Shown here one piece after another: positions 56,185 to 64,000 of a DNA stretch of 64,000 nucleotides. Location: the NCBI GenBank assembly GCA_025345505.1, contig JANVCC010000130.1:8023745-8087744 (forward strand), in the 5' to 3' direction. Below the pieces are notes generated by a model that saw only the letters and a program-made list of their open reading frames with translations, searched no databases and was not told the origin of the DNA. This stretch comes from Todiramphus chloris collaris. Lineage: Eukaryota; Chordata; Aves; Coraciiformes; Alcedinidae. The position numbers were made by a program, and so were the translations under genes. Position 1 is the stretch's first letter. Each line of letters opens with the position of its first letter.

Positions 56185-58271
56185 CTGGAAGATGAAACAC
56201 AACCGAGGGAAAGGGCTGGTCAGTCAGGAGACGAGCGCTGCTTCCCAGAAAGCAGGGCTCTTTCAACTGCTCCCTGATACGCCTCTAGAATTTCTAAAGG
56301 CTCTCCTGGATTTCTGACCCCGTTTTTCAGCTTCAGCAGCAACAACTTGAGGTAGGAGCACAGGTTATCAAAGATCATCCTAGACACAAGCTACAAGAGA
56401 TGGGTCCCACTGAATACAGCATCTGCTACTCCAGTGCCCTGCTGGGAAATGTCAGACACAGAGTCTTCCATGCCACTGCCTTTCATTAGACAAATGAGTT
56501 TATTCTCCCACAGCATGTCTCTGTGGCTGTTCCCATGGGAAAGCCATGGGCCTGAACACAGCAGAGGGGCTATAATGTCCGGAACAGACAGCACACAGTC
56601 ATGGGGTGCAGAAGGTGGCTCCACCGCTACAACAGCCATCTGCTGGGCTGCACTGGGGCCCACTCACCTTCTGGCCATACTCTTGGCCTTGTCAGTGCAG
56701 CTGGATGGCCTGCTTGGAAACCCTGGCAAAGCCCTGGGCACAAAGAGCAGCCACAAGGTCCCCAGGTGTCCTTGCAGGTTTGTTTTCCAGCCACAGTCCA
56801 CCCCTGCCTCTTGGCTCAGTGCCTGTGCCTTCGGGCAACCCTTCGCAGAAGGAATCACATGCCAATGGCATGTTTTCCTATTGGTCTCAGGCATACCGAT
56901 AGCTCCTAGCAGCCATGCCAGAGCACTGGGGAAGGAGGAAGGCAGTGTTCTCCAGCCAAAGGCTATCTGGGTACCCCGCAGCCTTTGGAGCCTGCCAGGG
57001 CTACTCAGAACCACAGGAGAGTGAAATACGAGGAGAGGAGCATGTGGCCAGCTGCTGTAGGAAGGCGCCTGTGGGTTATGAGACCACAGCCTTCCTTCTT
57101 CCCCCTTCAAATGCCACCAGCAGCTCAGCTGTAAGCGCCTTTGCTGACAACTTCCAAGAGGGTTCATCCAGAAACCCCATCAGTTCTCTGGCAGGAGACA
57201 GACAGGGTCTGCAGTCAGACACAGCAGAGCTCACAGCAGGGCACCAGTTACTCATCCATTCTAGGTCTGGAAGCACTTGTATGCATCAAGGAAGGGGGAA
57301 GGTTCGCCACTATAAACTTTGTATATAACGTCATTTTGTTTTACTAGCATCCAGGTCTCAAAAGTCTGGAGGAGGGGAGGGAGGCAGGCTGGTGCAGCCA
57401 GGAAGAGTCGTGTCGCCAAGGAAGGATGCCCAGCTGGCTCCTGTTAAAACTCCACGGGGGAATTTACACTCAGCAACCCCGATCTGGCAGTTTATTGCTG
57501 ACTTGAGAGGGAAGGGGGTTGACGGGTGTAGACTTGAGCTCGCTCTGAAAAGTAAAACCTGTTTTCCCTCCCCCATTCCCTCCAGTTACGTCTGGTGGAT
57601 CTGAATCCCTGTGCTGCAGTAATGCTAACACGCTGAGCAGAATGGGGTGGCTGGGCTACAGCTGGCTGCCTTTCATCAGATAAGTTCAGTTAGTTCAATT
57701 ATTGTTGCTGGGACATCAATGTGACTGCATGAAGTAATCAGGCGGTAAACACGATTAAACACATGACTCTTTTGGGAGACAAGTAAATCCCAAGGGAGAG
57801 GTTGGAATCTGCTTAATGTGAGCATTTTACCTAGGACTGCAACAGGTAGGGAACGGGTTCTTGGGAAGGACGTCTGGGACGTGGGCACCAAGAAAGTCTC
57901 TTACAAGATGGGGACAGTTTCCTCTCCCTGTGCTCCCAGAGGCTTGTCTGTTCTTAAGGGGATACCTGATAAACAGAGGAGGACCCTTCAAAGGCTGTGT
58001 CACAGACTGACAGCTTTAAACCTTTAAATAGGGAAAAATCCTTCAGTTCCACACCCTTATTCAGGAAGGTCTTAAGAGTGTCCCCCTCCCTTCTCCACAT
58101 TCATTCCCACTGGCTGCCCCTCTGTCGCTGCTCGCAAGCTGTGTCTGCCCTCATCGGCAAGCCCATGTCTTGCTGTGTCTGCCACACATGAGAGGTAGAT
58201 AATAAATTTTAAAGAAAGAAAATTAAAATAATGAGAAAACACAGAGCTAGTGAAAACCAGGAACGTTTACC

Positions 58272-58295
58272 AAAAAAAAAAAAAAAAAAAAAAAA
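58272..58295 (+). repeat. Poly-A tract followed by CAAAC-rich sequence
   Basis: 24 A, then ccaaaccaaacaaaccccaa. Similar A-rich CCAAAC sequences occur at about 338-372, 7505-7565, 32320-32380 and 63150-63180. Confidence 0.85.
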
Positions 58296-61200
58296 CCAAA
58301 CCAAACAAACCCCAACCCAACCAGAAAAGAAGTGTGGGAACAATATCAGAGTAGATTTTTTTTTTCCCTGTATCTTTCATACAAGGCAATCTTGAAAGGA
58401 ACTGCAACAACAGTGAATGTGCCACCTCAGAAGTGCACTCTAAGTTAATGAGATCTTCTAAAAACTGTCTCTTTCAAGGCTGTGCTACTGTACACCCATA
58501 CGTGTCCGGCCATGTCAGCAGAGGCAAAAGTGGGGGACTCTCTTCCCCTCCCTCGGCAGAGCCCATTTTCCACTTCTGACCGATAACAGTCCCTGTAATA
58601 ACAGCAGCAGCATGGTGAAAGCTGAAAGAACTCCTCCTTTCAGTACCTGTGTGCACCACTGTGGCATTACTCTTAGCCCACCACCTTTTCTTCTGCTTTG
58701 AGGGGAGGCTGAATGTGGAAATGTTGGAAGTTTTTCCTTTGTCGCAAATCCTTAATCTTGAAGGCACATCAAACTTTCCTGCCTCAAGGTGGGACCTGAC
58801 TTTACAGGCAGCACTTGAAAACCAATGGAAAAGATCTCTGTGATTCCAGGTAGCTCCACAGGAGAACAGTCAGCAGCTGAAGTACACGGTTATTTATGGC
58901 AGGGTGAGATATTACAGCATGCTGTCTCCTATTATATTTATGGTGGCTTGTTCTTTCCTCAAACCTGCTCTCAAGTCCCAGAGAGTACACATGGTACGTG
59001 AGAGATTAAGTGGGAGGAAAGATGGCTGAGGTCCAGTTAATGGAAGTCGCAGTCTGCCTGTGACTTACACTGAGCTATGTAAGTCTGAAATTGTATGCAC
59101 CAGGCAGGGGGAAGTAAAGATAGCTTCCCCTTCCGCCCTTCCATCTGTGAATGCCTCATCACCTCCAGGATTCATCCCAGCGATCTCCGCTCTGAAACAT
59201 TTCTCACCGGGGAAGACATTTTCAGGGAACAATTCCAATGGGGTTGAGGGCTGAGGTTTGTGAGCCTCCTGTGAAGGCAGAGCAGTTCAGAGATGCACAC
59301 AGAGGAGGTAACACTGAGGCGATTCTTCCACATGTAATTCAGGCAGACTTGCTCCACAGATAGCCTCGGGGAGCTGCAGTTTACCAGAAGCTCAGCAGAA
59401 CCTTGATCCTCTAGAATTACTCAAGCCTAAGCTCCCTTCTTCTCTTGCATACAGCACTGCAACAAGCACCAAGGGACTGACTGCTGGTTCACACCACAGC
59501 TACTAAGCCTTGCAGCACGATAAATTTCTTCTATGCTGTCTGTGTGACTGTGTGCTCTTCAGCCAGCAGCGGTGGGGAAGACTGCCCAAACTACACCGCA
59601 GTCCTTATACAGCAGGTACCCACCTATGCAGAAGGTGAACACGGCCACTGAAGTTCTGGGCACTGCTCAAGCTGGATGCCTCTTTCTATGAGATGTGCAT
59701 AGAATCAACCGTGGTTGATGTGCACAACACAACCAGAACAGTTTAATGCTCTTTCAAAGCACTAACTGAAAACATTCACTGCTTTCAGTGTTGGTCAGAT
59801 CCTTTGAGGAGGGCCAAAGAGGCAGCATAGCCTTTGCATAGCTACAGCCAACATCCAGACTGAAATCCTGATGTCCCAGGACTCATGCACCATAACCATG
59901 ATGGAAACTGCTGCCACTGGAATAATACTGACCTAGGGTGCTGCGTTTTCCTTGGTGCACTCCAGATGCCACCAGGAATGAAGACATCTACCCAATGTGA
60001 TTGCAGCGTGCTCTGGGGAGCGCTGTGCGCTACCTTCAGGCCACAGAAGTTCAATGCCAGTTGTTAAGTGGGACACAGACACCACTTTTTAAGGCTTTTG
60101 GTTTCAACATTGAAAGTCTTTAAAAGCACACATTCAAGATCCTGAGCAAATTTTCATGGGTTCATTCAGCCTTCTGTAGGGAACACGACTGAGGTCACTT
60201 CCACAGGAGTTTGCAGAACAGACTGGGATATCATTAGTACAGAGTCTAAAAAGTATTGGTATACACAAAGAAATGTGTCGGATCCGTCCCCAGAGGGCTG
60301 CTTTGGATAGAGACTGACATACAGATCTCTGGCTGAGTACTCCCTTGGTCAGAATACTAAGACTGCAGTAATCTGTGACATTTATTTCCTTGAACAACAG
60401 GCCTTCCTACCACACAATATTCTATGCAAAAACCTACCACACAGCACCTTAGGAAGCTGCTGCTTCTTGGTAGCCACCTTGAACGTAGGTGGCCAATACA
60501 GAAACCGAGCAAGCAGCTACAACTACGTAGACACTCTTCTTCCCCTCCCAGGAAAACCTGCTCCAAGACTAGCTTGACATGCTCTAAAAAGACATCTCAA
60601 CAACTTGAAAGAGCTTCTAAGGAAGGATACTGGCTGCTCAGTTTGGTTGCTTTCCTCACAAACTTTAGATTGACTACAGGGTTTCCAGCTTTCTGCTCCA
60701 AAGGCAAGCACCTATGCTAAAAAGCACCCAACTCAAATCTCTCTTTGGGTTTTGGACACTTCACGATTTTTAAAAACCACTACTGAATCAATCATCTTTT
60801 TGGAGTTTAATGTCAGGAAGCCCTTTGCTCCCTGCACTAACCAAACTGCTGAAAATATGCTGGCATTTGGCAATTTAAGACGGTTTGACTAAGCGGTTTT
60901 ATCTTTTCTTTGTTATAAGCTCTGCTACAGTAGGATTCATTTTACAAACACCTTCAAATTTCTGACACTGTGTCACATCTGGATTCACTTATGATGGATC
61001 AGAGAGCTGGTTTATGACATTTAACAGGCGCAGGAGCTTCCAAACATTGCCCTGTGACTTGGTGCAGCACTGCTGCAAATCCCACCAGGAGGATGCCAAG
61101 TTCCACCAGCTGTGCTGTGGGGACAGTCACTGCCTCTCTCCAATGTGGCAGGTTAGTGCAGGTGAAGAAGAGAGTGTTAAGCTGCTCTGAAGCCACCATG

Positions 61201-61898
61201 CTATTATGTGACATCCAAACTTGATCCTTGGCTTTCTTCTTCCCCCTAGCCACAATGCAAAGAAAGAGAAACCTGGGAGGCTGGGATTCACAGTGCCAGA
61301 TGTTTTTTTCTGGCACACAGAAAAGGCTTCTTTTCAGTGATTAATTATCATTTACTGAGGATGACCACATTTAAAGTGTCTACTCTATTTCTTTCAGATC
61401 TGCCTTTGATAACAATGACCACTTTTGTGTTGTTGACACAGCTGTGGTTTCTGGCAGGGAGAGAGGCAATTGCTCAAGTTGGTCAGATCCACAACAGGCT
61501 TTTAAGGCGATCTGGAAAAGGGTGCCTTGATTTTAAGCCTGTGTAAGTTTTCCCAATTTAAAAAGCCCTCTGAATCTAATACATCCCCCTCCCCACCAAG
61601 CCAGTAAAATGCCCAGCTCTAGGTATTTTCTGAAATCCAACCACTTTTATCTGGAGGATGTCTTCTAAGAGGTTGTTCTACAGTGCCTTGAACTGTGTGC
61701 CAGGCAGTGTCCCTTGGAAACAAAAGCAGCTCTGGTGTTGCAGTGCCTGACCTCTGCCATGGCCTCCACCACCCCTGGACTAAAGCTTACGAGGCAGGAG
61801 TGAATAAAAGCTAGAGAAGACTGCACAGAGCAACATAGTTTTAACAAAGTCATTTTCCTGGGTCGTGAGGCAATGTATACTCCAGTTTCCATAGTGAT

Positions 61899-61921
61899 GG
61901 GGGGGGGGGGGGGGGGGGGGG
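61899..61921 (+). repeat. Poly-G tract (23 G)
   Basis: Uninterrupted G run in the DENND2A intron. Probably length-variable. Confidence 0.95.
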
Positions 61922-64000
61922 AACCCACCCAAAAACTAATAAACCAAATTCTTTCCTTTTCCGCTGCCAAGCTTTGGATTGACAGGTCTTTAAAAAACAT
62001 TCAATGTTCATTCTAAAGATGGAAAAGACAAAGTATTTCACTTGCTGTACACTTGTTAGATGCATTTTTTGGCTCAGCTTGAAAACATTTCATAGTTCAC
62101 ACAGTACTTGGCAAGAGACCTTTCAGCTTTCTTTTCCCACAGACTGATTTTATAGCAATTAAAAGATGTAAATGAATTGCATAAATGATTTTCTCTGTCA
62201 CTCACACCCTGACACACCTTTACACACACAAAGGTAGTTATTGATAGTGCCCGCATGAAGAACTGCAAAGATGAACGATAAAAGTGATTTATTGTTCATC
62301 TTTCACCATGTCACCTGCACTCTCCCTGTTAATCCACCTCAGATGGATTATTTCTAGCATTCCTAACTTCTGAGCAATTTCCAACAGCTGCTTTTATCAT
62401 TTTGGTTTTTTTTCTTAAGCTATTGCCAAAAAGTGTTTCTCTCCTTTCCTCTGGAACAGGCATTTTTCACCCCTCAAGTAAATACTACTTAATATTCGTT
62501 GAGTTCAACTTGTTCCTGTCCCAGGAAAAGTGTCATTTGGACAGAAGATCTTGTACTGACAACACCACCAGCTTCCAAAACATGGAATTTCCACCAACAA
62601 GTAGAAGACACTGTTCGCCTTATGAAAGCCTCACCAATTCAGTGCACTCAAGTCACTGAACTAGGTTAAAATACAATATTTTACTTAATTTTGAGGGTCA
62701 TTTTCTTTTCTTTCTTTTGTTTTTTTAAAACCTTTACAGTGCTTTGGGGTAATTTTCAAGTTTTTTTCTCCACAAAAGTGAGAGCCAGAAAACTTCATAT
62801 TTGCCTGAAATTGCTCAGAGCAAGGTCTTCTCAGAAACATCAAATATTACAAGTCTTCTAGAGAGCTGGCAAATCTACGGTAAATATTTGAATCTGAGCC
62901 CTGTGGCCTAACATATCCTGGATCTTCAAAACATGACAATTCTTTTTTTCACGAAAGAAATCTGTTTCTGGTATATTTAGAGATTCTAGAAACTGTGATT
63001 CTATAGCTCTCTCCCATTCTCCTCTATAGGCCTGGGTGGCTGGACTCATTCCTAAGGACCCTAGATATACTGACAAAAGATGCAGGCAAAGAAAAGATGA
63101 CAGGAAAAGATCTGGTAAATGAAGATTCATTCTAAAGTGACACTTTAAAACAAAACAAAGCAAAAAAAACCCAAACAAAAAAGTTCCCTACCATTTATTC
63201 TTACCACCCAGCCCTCCTGTAGAGATTACAGTGTCACCTGTGTCCTTAACAGATTTTCTCAAAATGTAACATTTATCCTACAGAGGAGGAGGGAAACCTT
63301 TGAAAACAAAGTCTGTCATCATACACTACCACCTAAATCACATATGCTATGTAGAAATACAATGTTTGGATGAATTCTCTCATTTTCAGTGCAAGTCTGA
63401 ATGCTCTGCATGAAATGTGTGAATACTAAATATCTACACATCTAATGTATCACTGATTTTTATAAAGAGGCAAATCTTCCCCTCTCTGACTCAAGGCAGC
63501 TGCTAAAAACTGCAAGCAGCCAGGGCTGTCTGGATGCTACAACTTCCCTCTCTCCAGCTTTCCTGTGCCTGTGAGGAGACTGCCTGAGCCCTACCCACAG
63601 AGAGCCTCGGATCCCTGCAGGATGAATTTTTCCCTTCATTTTGCTGTAGAAGGGGCCTCCCCATTCTTTGCCCCAGCACTCAGGCCCAGAGCTGCAGCCT
63701 GCTGCCTGGAAGTTGTGAAAGCAGACAGCTTAGGGGCATTGTACACTCCTGAAACCTGAGCATGCTCCTAAGTGTCATTACTCATCCAGGCAGCTTTTCT
63801 TTCCCCAGCCTTGGTGAACTCTCCTCCTTGAATCCTCAAGTGCTTCAAGGGCTGGAGAGCTGCCAGCCACCAGCTGTACAAGATCTTAAAGAAATCTGGG
63901 CCCATGTTCATAATTTAAGAGAGCAAACAAAAGAAAGTTTTTAAAAAGCAAACTGAGCAGATTCAAAATAGAAGGAGGGAGTCATCTGTCTCATTCCCTC

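Larger units (their letters stand above)
56185..64000. other. DENND2A intron, no further exon seen
   Basis: I looked on the minus strand for the preceding DENN exon (a segment resembling LLERRVIFVADKLS) and did not find it. Contents are simple repeats (poly-A at 58272-58295, poly-G at 61899-61921) and unrecognised intronic sequence. Confidence 0.6.

Noticed and set aside
60134..61316. Open frames of about 87-105 residues in the DENND2A intron
   Set aside because: No recognisable domain, no splice context and no similarity to the missing DENND2A exons.

Overview
This is a stretch of vertebrate, almost certainly avian, nuclear DNA. It contains CR1 LINE fragments of the type abundant in birds, long introns with GT-AG borders, a CpG island, and the MKRN1 and DENND2A genes that neighbour each other on human 7q34. 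I cannot name the species. Coding sequence is a few percent of the window and is split into short exons, so almost every long open frame here is spurious.

Layout: (1) 1-14.9 kb holds the first three coding exons of MKRN1 on the minus strand (751-971, 6508-6636, 14195-14367), read from a CpG island at about 13.7-14.9 kb; the RING half of the gene lies left of the window. MKRN1 intron 2 carries an old hAT DNA transposon (2091-5663) with recognisable inverted ends and target duplication. It was later split by a CR1 insertion that now contains an assembly gap (100 N at 3844-3943). (2) 20.7-42.4 kb holds a complete plus-strand gene of 18 coding exons. It encodes a 705-residue fused enzyme: an N-terminal pseudouridine-5'-phosphate glycosidase (PsuG/IndA family) and a C-terminal pfkB sugar kinase, behind a probable mitochondrial targeting peptide. 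Together they would phosphorylate pseudouridine and split pseudouridine 5'-phosphate into uracil and ribose 5-phosphate. To my knowledge humans lack such an enzyme, and MKRN1 and DENND2A are close neighbours there. (3) 45.0-47.8 kb holds a plus-strand gene of three coding exons for a 191-residue secreted precursor with a compact six-cysteine domain. I do not recognise it; it is the best candidate here for something undescribed. (4) 50.7-56.2 kb holds the last six coding exons of DENND2A on the minus strand, covering the end of the DENN domain. From 56.2 kb to the right edge I see no further exon and take it as DENND2A intron.

No operon-like coordination is expected. The pseudouridine gene and the cysteine-rich gene simply sit tandem on the plus strand between two convergently flanking minus-strand genes. 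Exon borders were read by eye from splice consensus, phase continuity and family similarity, not from transcripts.
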